Below are positions 36,304 through 45,097 of a stretch of DNA of 64,000 nucleotides, piece by piece. This stretch comes from CBDDHT01 sp965227905. Lineage in GTDB: Bacteria > Pseudomonadota > Alphaproteobacteria > Rhizobiales > Methyloligellaceae. The stretch spans positions 1,426,001-1,490,000 of the forward strand of contig OZ245780.1 of NCBI GenBank assembly GCA_965227905.1, read 5' to 3'. The notes below the pieces were generated by a model. The model worked only from the letters and a program-made list of their open reading frames with translations, did not search any database and was not told the DNA's origin. Position numbers and translations under genes: made by a program. The stretch's first letter is position 1. Each line of letters opens with the position of its first letter.

Positions 36304-36669
36304 AAAACGCCCTAACACGTTTGCGGAAAAGACAATTCAAACCAGGCGAGCATAGGAGCCCTGATTTGAGAAACCGGTAACAAACCGCAGTCTTCTGCCG
36401 AAATCGCGCGGTATATTTAAGAAAAGGTTGCGAGCAAAGATGGTCTGTCGGTGTGCCTTCAAGGACTGGGCATCGACAATCGTTTGAAGGGTCCATTTTG
36501 ACGGTTGGCGGGGCAATGATCGGTTCCAAATGGATGGATTGAAACGGTTTGTGCGACCCACACACAGCCCTCAACGCCTTCTTAGGGTTAACGAGACGCT
36601 AACGATTGTCCGCTATTCCAGATTCAACGCGTAGTGTTTTGTGCCTCTCGCGAGGCGAAGGGTTTACCG
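36304..36669. other. Divergent promoter region of adhesin and its secretion operon
   Basis: About 366 bases separate the adhesin start (minus strand) from the first ABC gene (plus strand), so both promoters must lie here. AAGGG at 36657-36661 is the ribosome site of the ABC gene. A CtrA-like TTAA-N7-CTAA occurs at 36588-36602 but differs from consensus. No gene is supported. Confidence 0.55.
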
Positions 36670-38634
36670 ATGGGCGACGCAGTGGCCCAGAGGGCGGAGC
36701 GTACCACCGCAACGTTTGCTCTGGAGCGGATTAGACAGCGCCTGAATATGCCGCGACCGGTTGCGCAATTCGACCGTGTTCGCCCATATGCAGCCTATGA
36801 TCCCAAGACGGATCGGTCTGTGTCTGCAACGACGCCGATCGTTGAACAACGACATCAGGCGCCCGAAGTCCCGAAATCTATCCCAGTTGTCGATCCTATC
36901 GTCCAAACTGAGGAGAAGCCTGGCCGATTCCACGCTTTGACGGCAGCACTTTCCAAGTGTACCGATCTGCCGCGCTCAGTCCTGGTTGGATCGTTCTTTT
37001 TGAATCTGCTTGGTTTGGCGATGCCGCTGGCAATGCTGCAGATATACGACCGCATCCTGCCCAACAACGCGACGGATACGCTGGCTCTGCTTACCTTGGG
37101 GTTGATGGTTGCCTTCTTTCTCGAGGCCGTTCTCAAGGTCGTCCGCTCGCACGTCATGGGATGGGCAGCCGTCCACAACGGTTTTCATCGTCAATTCCAT
37201 GCGGTCACTCACATGTTGCGGGGGCGTACGGCCGATATCAACAAGACGCCGGCTGGTGATTGGATGGACAGCTTCGATGCGCTTGGGGAACTGAACACGT
37301 TTTTCGGCGGAAACTCGCGTTTGATCCTCGTCGACCTTCCGCTTGCCGTGATCTTCCTTGCGATGATTCTGACGATCGGCGGATGGCTGGCATTGGTGCC
37401 CCTGACCTTGATCACCGGCTTCGCAATCCTGACCATTCTACGTGGCCGAATGCTGCGCGAAGTCCTGCTGGCACGAGCGGATCAGGACAACAAGCGATAC
37501 GACTTTCTCGTCGAGTGCCTTTCAGGAATTCATACGATCAAAGGCCTGGCGATGGAATCGTTCATGCAGCGGCGGTTCGAACGACTTCACAAGGCCTCAT
37601 CGCTGGCCAGTTACGATACGGTTCTGATCGGGAACAAAGTTCAGGCGATTGGAAGCCTGTTTGCGAATGTTACGCAAATCTCGATCGTAACGGTCGGTGC
37701 GCTCCTTGTGATGAACGGTCAGCTCAGCATCGGCGCGCTGGTCTGCTGCTCGCTCCTATCGTCGCGTCTGACCCAACCCGTTATTCGCGGTCTTGGCGTG
37801 TGGTCGGAATTGCAAAATGTGGAACTGGCGGAAGATCGAGCGGCAAAGTTCGATGACCTTGAAATCGACGACGTCGAGACCGGGCCCGTGAGTCATGACC
37901 ATGGATTGCCTGAAATGCGCGGTGCGATCACTTTCGATGTCGTGTCCTATGATCCGGGTTCCGCTGTAGAAAGAGGGTTGCGCGACGTCACCTTGCAGAT
38001 TGCACCTGGCGAGTTTATTGGCCTGCGGGGCGAAGACGGAACCGGACGGGGAACGCTTGCCTCCCTTATCATGGGGGATCTTGCACCTACTGCAGGCGCG
38101 GTTACGATCGACGGTATCCAACCCTATGGGAAATATCGCCGGTTACTGAATCAGCGGATCGGCCATGCTGCAGCGAACCCGGTCGTCTTCGAAGGGACAA
38201 TTCTGGAAAACATCACCATGTTCGGACCGGGCTTCCGGCTCGAAGCGGCGCGTCGGGCAGCCCAGCTCATCGGTCTTGAGGAGGATATCCATCTTCTCCC
38301 GGAGGGCTATGACACCTTGTTGGCGCAAGGTGTCGGTGATTCCCTCTCATCAGGATTGACCCAGCGGATCACCATCGCGCGCGCGCTTGCGACGGATCCG
38401 AAAATCCTGATCTTCGACGAGGCGAACACGTTGTTGGATATGCGGAGCGACCGCTTGCTTCTGGCTGGATTGGAGAAGCTGAAAGGAAGAGTGACCACCA
38501 TCCTCATCAGTAACCGGCCATCATCATTGCGAATGGCGGACCGTGTGTTTGAGGTCAAGAATCAACATGTTTGTCCCGTGCTCGATAATCCGGCTTCGAA
38601 CATAGAATCGAAACCCGAACCCGTGGTTGCCTGA
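36670..38634 (+). CDS. Type I secretion ABC protein 1, degenerate ATPase
   Basis: A 654-residue fused permease-ATPase of the type I secretion kind. The first 90 residues are polar and cytoplasmic; then an ABC transmembrane domain starts at the helix with LLGLAMPLAMLQIYDRILP, followed by a nucleotide-binding domain from about residue 425. The Walker A motif is broken (GEDGTGRGT: R460 replaces the essential Lys), the signature reads SSGLTQ instead of LSGGQ, and the switch His is Asn615 (LISNRPSSLR). Walker B with catalytic Glu (ILIFDEANTLLD) is intact. It therefore probably cannot hydrolyse ATP alone and should pair with the next gene product. AAGGG stands before ATG 36670. It is divergent from the adhesin gene, its likely cargo. 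Confidence 0.92.
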   Translation: MGDAVAQRAERTTATFALERIRQRLNMPRPVAQFDRVRPYAAYDPKTDRSVSATTPIVEQRHQAPEVPKSIPVVDPIVQTEEKPGRFHALTAALSKCTDLPRSVLVGSFFLNLLGLAMPLAMLQIYDRILPNNATDTLALLTLGLMVAFFLEAVLKVVRSHVMGWAAVHNGFHRQFHAVTHMLRGRTADINKTPAGDWMDSFDALGELNTFFGGNSRLILVDLPLAVIFLAMILTIGGWLALVPLTLITGFAILTILRGRMLREVLLARADQDNKRYDFLVECLSGIHTIKGLAMESFMQRRFERLHKASSLASYDTVLIGNKVQAIGSLFANVTQISIVTVGALLVMNGQLSIGALVCCSLLSSRLTQPVIRGLGVWSELQNVELAEDRAAKFDDLEIDDVETGPVSHDHGLPEMRGAITFDVVSYDPGSAVERGLRDVTLQIAPGEFIGLRGEDGTGRGTLASLIMGDLAPTAGAVTIDGIQPYGKYRRLLNQRIGHAAANPVVFEGTILENITMFGPGFRLEAARRAAQLIGLEEDIHLLPEGYDTLLAQGVGDSLSSGLTQRITIARALATDPKILIFDEANTLLDMRSDRLLLAGLEKLKGRVTTILISNRPSSLRMADRVFEVKNQHVCPVLDNPASNIESKPEPVVA

Positions 38635-38640
38635 GCGAAC

Positions 38641-40866
38641 ATGACCGTCGCAGAACAGATTCAAGGTGTCGTCAATCGGATAGGTGTGCGCTCGCCCGGA
38701 GGTGGAGCGAGCCCGGTCCACGACCTTCAAGAGCGTTTGAGAGAGAGCTATGCCAGTCGTCATCTCGATGTGCTGGACGACACGACCCCTGCGCTAGCCT
38801 GTGTGAAGCCGCTCTTGTGCGCCCTGGATTGGACAGGAGAAGCTCGTCATCTCGAAGAGGCCCTGCCGCATTTCGACAAGGTCATGGGATTGAATGATGT
38901 CAGGGCACTCTTATCGCGCCTGAATTATCACACTGAGCCCCGCAGACTGCGGCTGTGCGACATCAGTTCCGGAATGGCCCCAAGCCTATTTGAATCGGAT
39001 GATGGTCAATCTCTGTTCGCGATTCTGAGTCTTGAGCCGGATGGGCAACTGCTGGTCTTCGACGGAGGGACGCAGTCTTTTCGAACAATTCGCCCTTCAC
39101 GGCAATACGGAACCGTATTTCTCATTCGGGCCATCGATCGCAAGGAAAACACCGAGAGCAACGGTAAATATGGATGGATTCAGGGCCTGTTCGGAAAGTT
39201 CCGGCGGACGCTCGTAACTCTGTTCATGATGACCTTTCTGATCAATGTGCTGGCGCTCGCCGTTCCGGTCTACACGATGAATGTCTATGACAAGGCGATC
39301 GGCGCCAAATCGCCAATGACGCTATTCTATCTGTTGGCAGGCATCGCCATTCTCGCCGCGCTGGAGTTTGCGTTGAGAAACATCAGGGCGCGGATCGTTT
39401 CGTTCCTTGGGGCCCGGTTCGAGAGTCTTCTATCGATTAGTGCCTTCGAAAAGCTCATGCACCTGCCTGCTGCAATGACCGAGAGTGCGCCGATTTCATC
39501 GCAGCTCACCCGGCTCAAGCAGTTTGAGAGCGTTCGCGAGATATTCACCGGCGCACTTGGCAATGCGATCATGGATCTGCCGTTTGCGCTCTTATTTCTG
39601 GGAGCGATTTTCGCGATTGGCGGCGTTGTCGGTTTCGTTCCGTTCGCGCTGCTCGTTGTCTTTGTCGCGCTGGCCGCCGTGACGATACCGATGACGCGCA
39701 ACCATGTGCGGCGTGCAGGAGAGTCGAAGACCCAAGAGCGTCGTTTTCTAATGGAGATGACCGAAAAGTACGGCACGATTCGGCGTCATGGTGCCGAAGA
39801 CATCTGGAGCGATCGGTTCAAGAAGATCTCAAGCGAGGCACTTATTCAGCAATATAAGGCGCAGCAGCTCAATGTGGCGCTCCAAGCGATATCGCAAGGT
39901 CTTGTGATGGTGGCCGGTGTCGGAACCGCAGCTCTCGGAGCACTTCTGGTGTTATGGGGGAATCTGACAGTTGGTGCATTGATCGCAATCGTTGCGTTGG
40001 TGTGGCGCCTGCTCTCGCCTTTGCAATCGGTTTTCTTGGGACTCAACCGGCTGAGTAGCATTCTCGAGACCTTCAAACAGATCAATGGGCTGATGCGAAT
40101 GCCGGTTGAACATGTTCCTGGGGAAGTGCCGACGTTCGACCGTAAGTTTCACGGCCATATCGAAGCTATCGGTGTCGGATTTCGTTACGGCCGTCTGGGT
40201 GAACCGGCCTTGCGCGGTCTGGCATTGGAAATCAAGGAGGGTGAAGTCGTCGCAATTGTCGGTGAGAGCGGCGCAGGCAAGTCGACGCTGCTCAAACTCG
40301 TTGCCGGGCTCTATTTGCCGCAAGCAGGCATATTGCGCATCGATCGCCTGGATCTGCGCCAGATCGATATGTCTGAATTGCGGCACGCTATTGGCTATGC
40401 GCCTCAACGCCCCGAGTTCTTCTATGGAACGATCGAGCAGAATCTGAAGCTTGCCGACCCGACAGTCACGCCAGAAGCCATGTGGCAGGCTCTCGAAGAT
40501 GCCGGAATTGCCGAGACGGTCCGGGAATTGCCCGATGGGTTGGATACCCGCCTCAAGAGCGTCAATCGCCATAAGTTGCCCGGCGGTTTCATGCAACAAC
40601 TCGGCCTTGCCCGTGCGTATGCCAAGAATAGTCCGATCATCCTGCTCGACGATCCAGGAAGCCGGCTGGACCAGGCGGGCGATCAAGCTTTGCTTGCCAA
40701 ACTGCAAGCTCTCAAGGGCCGGGCCACGGTCCTCTTGGTCACGCATCGGCCGAGCCATATGAGGGCAGCGGATCGGGTCATCGTCCTCAATCAAGGAATG
40801 GTTGCTGCAGACGGGCCGCCGGAAGACGTTGTGCCCAAACTGTTGAGCGCACCAGTTGCAGCCTGA
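38641..40866 (+). CDS. Type I secretion ABC protein 2, with C39-like domain
   Basis: A 741-residue permease-ATPase starting 6 bases after the previous stop. Residues 1-165 form a C39-like, non-proteolytic substrate-recognition domain (VRALLSRLNYHTEPRRLRL, no catalytic Cys/His pair). An ABC transmembrane domain follows (about 190-480), then the ATPase. Walker A is canonical (GESGAGKST, K547) and the switch His is present (VTHRPS), but the signature is LPGGF (646-650) and the catalytic Glu is Asp671 (LLDDPGSRLD). These changes are complementary to those in ABC protein 1, as expected for a heterodimer with one composite site. It should drive export of the giant adhesin through HlyD and TolC. Confidence 0.93.
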   Translation: MTVAEQIQGVVNRIGVRSPGGGASPVHDLQERLRESYASRHLDVLDDTTPALACVKPLLCALDWTGEARHLEEALPHFDKVMGLNDVRALLSRLNYHTEPRRLRLCDISSGMAPSLFESDDGQSLFAILSLEPDGQLLVFDGGTQSFRTIRPSRQYGTVFLIRAIDRKENTESNGKYGWIQGLFGKFRRTLVTLFMMTFLINVLALAVPVYTMNVYDKAIGAKSPMTLFYLLAGIAILAALEFALRNIRARIVSFLGARFESLLSISAFEKLMHLPAAMTESAPISSQLTRLKQFESVREIFTGALGNAIMDLPFALLFLGAIFAIGGVVGFVPFALLVVFVALAAVTIPMTRNHVRRAGESKTQERRFLMEMTEKYGTIRRHGAEDIWSDRFKKISSEALIQQYKAQQLNVALQAISQGLVMVAGVGTAALGALLVLWGNLTVGALIAIVALVWRLLSPLQSVFLGLNRLSSILETFKQINGLMRMPVEHVPGEVPTFDRKFHGHIEAIGVGFRYGRLGEPALRGLALEIKEGEVVAIVGESGAGKSTLLKLVAGLYLPQAGILRIDRLDLRQIDMSELRHAIGYAPQRPEFFYGTIEQNLKLADPTVTPEAMWQALEDAGIAETVRELPDGLDTRLKSVNRHKLPGGFMQQLGLARAYAKNSPIILLDDPGSRLDQAGDQALLAKLQALKGRATVLLVTHRPSHMRAADRVIVLNQGMVAADGPPEDVVPKLLSAPVAA

Positions 40867-40952
40867 ATAGGTAACGATTGGTATTGCTTATATTTGCGTT
40901 AAGCATAGTTGGTTTAATCTGAAGATCACGTTTTTTCGGAGAAACTTGCGTG

Positions 40953-42287
40953 ATGCGTCCTCGGGATGGACAGAATCGGACCTCGATCAGTGGTCAGCGT
41001 CTGATTCTGCCTGTTGAGTTGGAAGATGGTCGGGTGCCGGATATGTTCGCGCGCCTGACTTACGTCGTGTCGGCATTTGTGCTGGCGGCCATACTCTGGG
41101 GCTCTTTCGCTGAAATTCGCGAGCTTGCAATCGCTCACGGCAAAGTTATCCCTGCCGGAACCGTTCGGCCTGTCCAACATCTTGAGGGTGGGGAGGTCGA
41201 GGCCGTGCTCGTGCGCGAAGGCCAGTTGGTCGAAAAAGGCACGCCACTCGTCAATTTGCGTCCCGTTACGGCGAACAGCGATCTCGGGCAACTGAGCGCG
41301 CGATTCACTGCGCTCAAATTGCAGCGAGAGACGCTCACGGCATTGATCGAAAACCGTCAGCCGGATTTTGGCGCACTCGGGAAAAAATACCCGGCGCTCA
41401 TTGCCGAGCAACGCCAGGTCTTTGTCACGAAGAAACGTCATCGCGAGCAGGAGCGCGATGCGCTCGTTGCGCGTGTGTCTCAACGAGCGGCAGAGCTGGC
41501 TGCGGTGAACAATGAGCTTGCGAGTCTCGAGCGGCAGGTGGCGATCCAGAGTGAGCAGACGGCAATCCGCCAGGAACTCCTGAATTCCGGCTATACCTCC
41601 CGCCGTGCCTATTTGGATGCAGAGTCCTCTCTTGAACAGGTCAAGAGCCGCTTGTTTGCCGCGCAAGGCCGCCAACAGAGCACGTCGGAACAGTTGGTCG
41701 AGGCGAAGAGCCAGCTCGAGGCATCGACGGCCGATGCGGAGCGTGCGTTGAGTGAGGAGCGCTCCAAGATTTCCGGCGAGTTGGCGGAGCTCAAACAGCA
41801 GGTCGCCAAGCACCAGGACCGGGTCGACCGTCTGGTCGTTCGTGCACCGGTCGGCGGTATCGTGCAGGAGCTGCCGCAACGCGCGCCTGGCGAGGTTATC
41901 AAGCCAGGCGATCTCGTTGCGAGCCTTGTCCCCGTGGATCACAAAATCGTTGCCGAAGTTCGCGTCGAACCGACCGACATCGGCCATGTGAAGGTTGGTG
42001 ATGCCGCTGAGATAAAAGTCACAACGTTCGATTCGGCGGTTTTCGGAGTCGTCAAAGGCAAAGTTTCACATCTCTCGCCATCGACATTCACAACCGAGGA
42101 TGGTGCGCCTTACTACAAGGCAATCGTCAGTCTCGATCAGGATTTCGTCGGGCAAGAAGCGGCGCCTCGTCGAATTCTTCCCGGTATGGTCGTTCAGGCC
42201 GACATCATCACTGGCGCCAAATCGCTGGTACGCTATCTACTGAAGCCCGTCTATCGGTCACTAAACGCAGGCTTCACCGAGCGGTAG
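40953..42287 (+). CDS. HlyD-family membrane fusion protein of type I secretion
   Basis: A 444-residue periplasmic adaptor. It has a short cytoplasmic N-terminus, one membrane helix (about 35-55, LTYVVSAFVLAAILWGSFAEI), the first lipoyl half (HGKVIPAGTVRPVQHLEGG), a long alpha-helical hairpin (about 100-290, rich in Glu, Arg and Gln), the second lipoyl half (VRAPVGGIVQELPQRAPGEVIKPG) and a beta-barrel domain with the AEVRVEPTDIGHVKVG motif. It bridges the ABC pair to the outer-membrane channel. GGAGA lies 7-10 bases ahead; GTG 40950, one codon earlier, is equally possible. It is 80-odd bases downstream of ABC protein 2 in the same operon. Confidence 0.93.
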   Translation: MRPRDGQNRTSISGQRLILPVELEDGRVPDMFARLTYVVSAFVLAAILWGSFAEIRELAIAHGKVIPAGTVRPVQHLEGGEVEAVLVREGQLVEKGTPLVNLRPVTANSDLGQLSARFTALKLQRETLTALIENRQPDFGALGKKYPALIAEQRQVFVTKKRHREQERDALVARVSQRAAELAAVNNELASLERQVAIQSEQTAIRQELLNSGYTSRRAYLDAESSLEQVKSRLFAAQGRQQSTSEQLVEAKSQLEASTADAERALSEERSKISGELAELKQQVAKHQDRVDRLVVRAPVGGIVQELPQRAPGEVIKPGDLVASLVPVDHKIVAEVRVEPTDIGHVKVGDAAEIKVTTFDSAVFGVVKGKVSHLSPSTFTTEDGAPYYKAIVSLDQDFVGQEAAPRRILPGMVVQADIITGAKSLVRYLLKPVYRSLNAGFTER

Positions 42288-42389
42288 GGCAGAGGCTAAA
42301 CTCCAGCCGATTGATTCACGACAGCGCCTTCGACGCCCAGGCGGCCAGGGATCTCACGTGCCAACCCACGAAGAAACGCGGAGTCTTCG

Positions 42390-42920
42390 ATGCATACCAT
42401 CATGAAACGCGCAGCTATTGGACTGGTCTGTGCGTTCAGCTTTGCTGCAATACCTGCCTTAGCGCAGGCTCAGAAACCGCAGCCTCGTGCTCCGGCATTG
42501 GCGGCTCAGGGGAATGTGGTGCCGAAAGCCGAAGCCCTGTTGATGATGATCCGAACGACTCTTATCGCCCTCAACCATGCCAATCGCACAGGCAATTATA
42601 CCGTCCTGCGAGATCTCGCCGCGCCATCGTTCCAGGCGACCAATAATCCGGCGCGCCTTGGTCAGATTTTTGCCAAGCTCAGAGGCAAGAACCTCGACCT
42701 TTCGCCTATCGTACTGGTATCTCCGAAATTGTTGGCAAAGCCAGCGATCACGGCGCAAGGGATGCTGCATATCCGCGGCCTGTTCCCAACACGGCCGCTA
42801 CAGATCAATTTCGAATTGTTGTTTCAGCCGGTCGCTGACCACTGGCGACTTTTCGGTTTGAGCGTAAAGGAAGGCCAGGCGCCGAAGAAAGCCAAGCGGA
42901 ACCGGAAGTCGAAACCGTAA
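42390..42920 (+). CDS. Small exported protein, NTF2-like, in the secretion operon
   Basis: A 176-residue protein with a clear signal peptide (KR start, AAIGLVCAFSFAAIPALA, cut near AQA). The mature part has the pattern of an NTF2/SnoaL-like fold: helices containing LLMMIRTTLIALNHANRTGNY and AAPSFQATNNPARL, then strands including GMLHIRGLFPTRPLQINFELLF and DHWRLFGLSV. The C-terminus is strongly basic (KKAKRNRKSKP). I cannot name a family. It lies between hlyD and the tolC-like gene on the same strand, so it may help the adhesin or the channel in the periplasm. GGAG precedes the ATG by 7 bases. Confidence 0.7.
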   Translation: MHTIMKRAAIGLVCAFSFAAIPALAQAQKPQPRAPALAAQGNVVPKAEALLMMIRTTLIALNHANRTGNYTVLRDLAAPSFQATNNPARLGQIFAKLRGKNLDLSPIVLVSPKLLAKPAITAQGMLHIRGLFPTRPLQINFELLFQPVADHWRLFGLSVKEGQAPKKAKRNRKSKP

Positions 42921-43309
42921 AGAAGAATTCTTCCCATTTTCGTTCGGCGATTAACGCTTCTTCAATTCCCATCGCAGATGATGGGCCTTGTCGCGCATTT
43001 GTAGTGCGTAGCGCGACCATTCATTCCGACATTCAACGCCGCCCTCCACGAATACCGAGTTCGTGCGCCTGTGTGACCGTCCACCGGCGGATATTCGCTT
43101 CACAACCCCTTCATCATTCGCATGTCCGGCCGCTTGCCTTCGATATCTTTTTGTATGTCGGTAATTATAAAAAATACCGACATATAATCCAAAGCCGCCG
43201 ATCACCCATTGTTTCACTCCGGTACGCCGATTAACGCTTCCTCAATTCACTTGACCGATGATGAGACCGTTAGCGTGGGATTCAATTTTCCACGGGTCTT
43301 CACTGTGAC
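42921..43309. other. Gap before tolC-like gene, with direct and inverted repeats
   Basis: No gene is supported in about 390 bases. A 21-base near-identical direct repeat lies at 42948-42968 and 43228-43248 (one difference, CGATTAACGCTTC core), with weaker similarity for 20 bases beyond each copy. Between them is an AT-rich 10-bp inverted repeat (43154-43184). The last part may carry a promoter for the tolC-like gene. Confidence 0.5.
43154..43184. promoter_or_regulatory. Inverted repeat TATGTCGGTA-N11-TACCGACATA
   Basis: Two exact 10-base arms flank an AT-only 11-base centre. It sits about 125 bases upstream of the tolC-like gene. It could be a regulator site overlapping a promoter; the lack of a following T-run makes a terminator less likely. 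Confidence 0.4.
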
Positions 43310-45010
43310 ATGGGGAATGTTTTGCGCACCTGGTTCGTTCATGCACGGCATCGTGTTGTCACTCCTGATAGAGGGGGCATCCTCTGCACGCGGCGCTTCA
43401 AAGCGTCTGTTGCGGGAATGTTGCTCGTAGGACTGTCGACAAGTCCCGCCAGTGCCGAGAGTCTGCGAGATGCTCTTGTCTCGGCCTATCGCGGAAATCC
43501 CGCAATCCAGGCGGAGCGTGCCCGGCAACGCGGTCAGGACGAAGCAATTCCACAAGCGATATCAGGCTGGCTTCCAGTCGTAACCGTCGACGGGAGCACG
43601 GGCCGCGAGCGGACTCACTCTCGTCCGGGCGACCCCACACACCTCGGACCCGACAGTCTCGCTATTGAACTTTCACAGCCGGTTTTTAATGGATTCCAGA
43701 CTCTAAATGCCAAGCGTAAGGCCGAAGCGAATGTCAGGGCCGGTCAGGAACGTCTCGAAAACAGAACGCAGGAGGTACTGCTCGAGGCCACGACGGCCTA
43801 CATGGCAGTCGTTCGTGACCGGGCGATCGCTAAGTTGAGAGCGAACAACGTATCCTTCCTGCAGACGGAACTAAAGACGACGATTGAGAGAAGGAAAGCG
43901 GGAGACCTCTCGAAAACCGATGTTGCACAAGCCCGTACGCGTCTCTATGAGGGCAACGCAACGCTGGCCCAAGCTGAGGCGGATCGGGATTCAAGCGAAG
44001 CGCAATATGCCTCCATTGTCGGGCATCTCCCCGGAACGCTGGCTCCGCCACCGCCGATCGATTCACTTCTGCCGACAAGTCTCGACGATGCTGTCATCAT
44101 AGCGTCCGGCGGCAATCCGGCGATCAAGTCGGCGAAGTTCCTTCAGGAAGCGGCCGACTTTGAGATCAAGGAAGCGCGCGGCGAGATATTGCCGAAGGTT
44201 TCGGTCGACCTGCGCTATGGCCGTGAGTTCGACAGTTCGCGAACAATCGACCGCGACGATGAAAAATCAGTTTTTTTGCGTATGTCGATGCCGCTTTATC
44301 AAGGTGGATCGGTTCATTCGCGCGTGCGCGAGGCGCGTCAAACCCATACGCAGCGCGGGTTCGAAGTTTCGGACACATTGAGCCGTACGCTGGCTGAAGT
44401 GCATCGTGCCTGGGAACAGTTGCGAGCGGCGAAACGGCGCCTGCGCGCAGCCAGGCTCCAGGTCGGCTCTGCCGAGGAGGCGCTCAAGGGCGTCAAGATC
44501 GAAGCCGATGTTGGCGAGAGAGCGCTGTTCGAAGTGCTCGATGCCCAGCGCGAGGTCGTGAATGGGCGGGTGGCGCGGGAGCGGGCGCGCCATGATCTCG
44601 TTGTTTCAAGCTATACGCTTCTGGCATCGATCGGGCGGCTTTCGATCGATCATCTGAGTTTGGCGACGCCGGTCTATGACCCGCAAGACAATCTCTCGGA
44701 AGTGCGTTTCAATCCTCTCGGTGTTGCTGGATTCGAAGTCGATCAGCACGAGCCCGCCGACGATGTTCAGAGCGACCTGGGCTATGTTCCCTGGAAGGCA
44801 AGTTGGCGCGATCGCGATCCAAGCCACGTCGCGCCGCCCGAGGACGTCCGAAAGCCGGCCGCGTGGCGCCGGAAACCGAAGGTCATGGGAGAGCTTCGGC
44901 GGATTGATCCAGCCTCATCGCAAGGTGGGTGGGAAGCCGTCGTCGTCTCAACCGATGGCGAAACCCGAGAGAGTTTCGTGTGGCCGCTCGATATTGGCTC
45001 GCTGGAATAG
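43310..45010 (+). CDS. TolC-family outer-membrane channel protein
   Basis: A 566-residue member of the TolC/OEP family. After a rather long lead, a signal peptide is recognisable (RRFKASVAGMLLVGLSTSPASA). Two OEP repeats follow: SLRDALVSAYRGNPAIQAERARQRG opens the first, and VSVDLRYGREFDSS with the QGGSVHSRVREA strand marks the second. TolC trimers form the outer-membrane exit of type I secretion. The last 110 residues (from about 455) are an extra, charged Trp/Pro-rich extension not needed for the barrel. The ATG at 43310 lacks a good ribosome site. It is the last gene of the secretion cluster. Confidence 0.9.
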   Translation: MGNVLRTWFVHARHRVVTPDRGGILCTRRFKASVAGMLLVGLSTSPASAESLRDALVSAYRGNPAIQAERARQRGQDEAIPQAISGWLPVVTVDGSTGRERTHSRPGDPTHLGPDSLAIELSQPVFNGFQTLNAKRKAEANVRAGQERLENRTQEVLLEATTAYMAVVRDRAIAKLRANNVSFLQTELKTTIERRKAGDLSKTDVAQARTRLYEGNATLAQAEADRDSSEAQYASIVGHLPGTLAPPPPIDSLLPTSLDDAVIIASGGNPAIKSAKFLQEAADFEIKEARGEILPKVSVDLRYGREFDSSRTIDRDDEKSVFLRMSMPLYQGGSVHSRVREARQTHTQRGFEVSDTLSRTLAEVHRAWEQLRAAKRRLRAARLQVGSAEEALKGVKIEADVGERALFEVLDAQREVVNGRVARERARHDLVVSSYTLLASIGRLSIDHLSLATPVYDPQDNLSEVRFNPLGVAGFEVDQHEPADDVQSDLGYVPWKASWRDRDPSHVAPPEDVRKPAAWRRKPKVMGELRRIDPASSQGGWEAVVVSTDGETRESFVWPLDIGSLE

Positions 45011-45097
45011 CAACGCCTCCTGCCTGACACTGTCCCTCAGTTGAAGAGCGGCATATATTCGGCCCGTTCAACTGAATGCCCGAGGCCGGGATCGGTG

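Noticed and set aside
36588..36602. CtrA-like TTAA-N7-CTAA site in the adhesin/secretion promoter region
   Set aside because: One half-site deviates from consensus and such matches occur by chance; no second site was found nearby.
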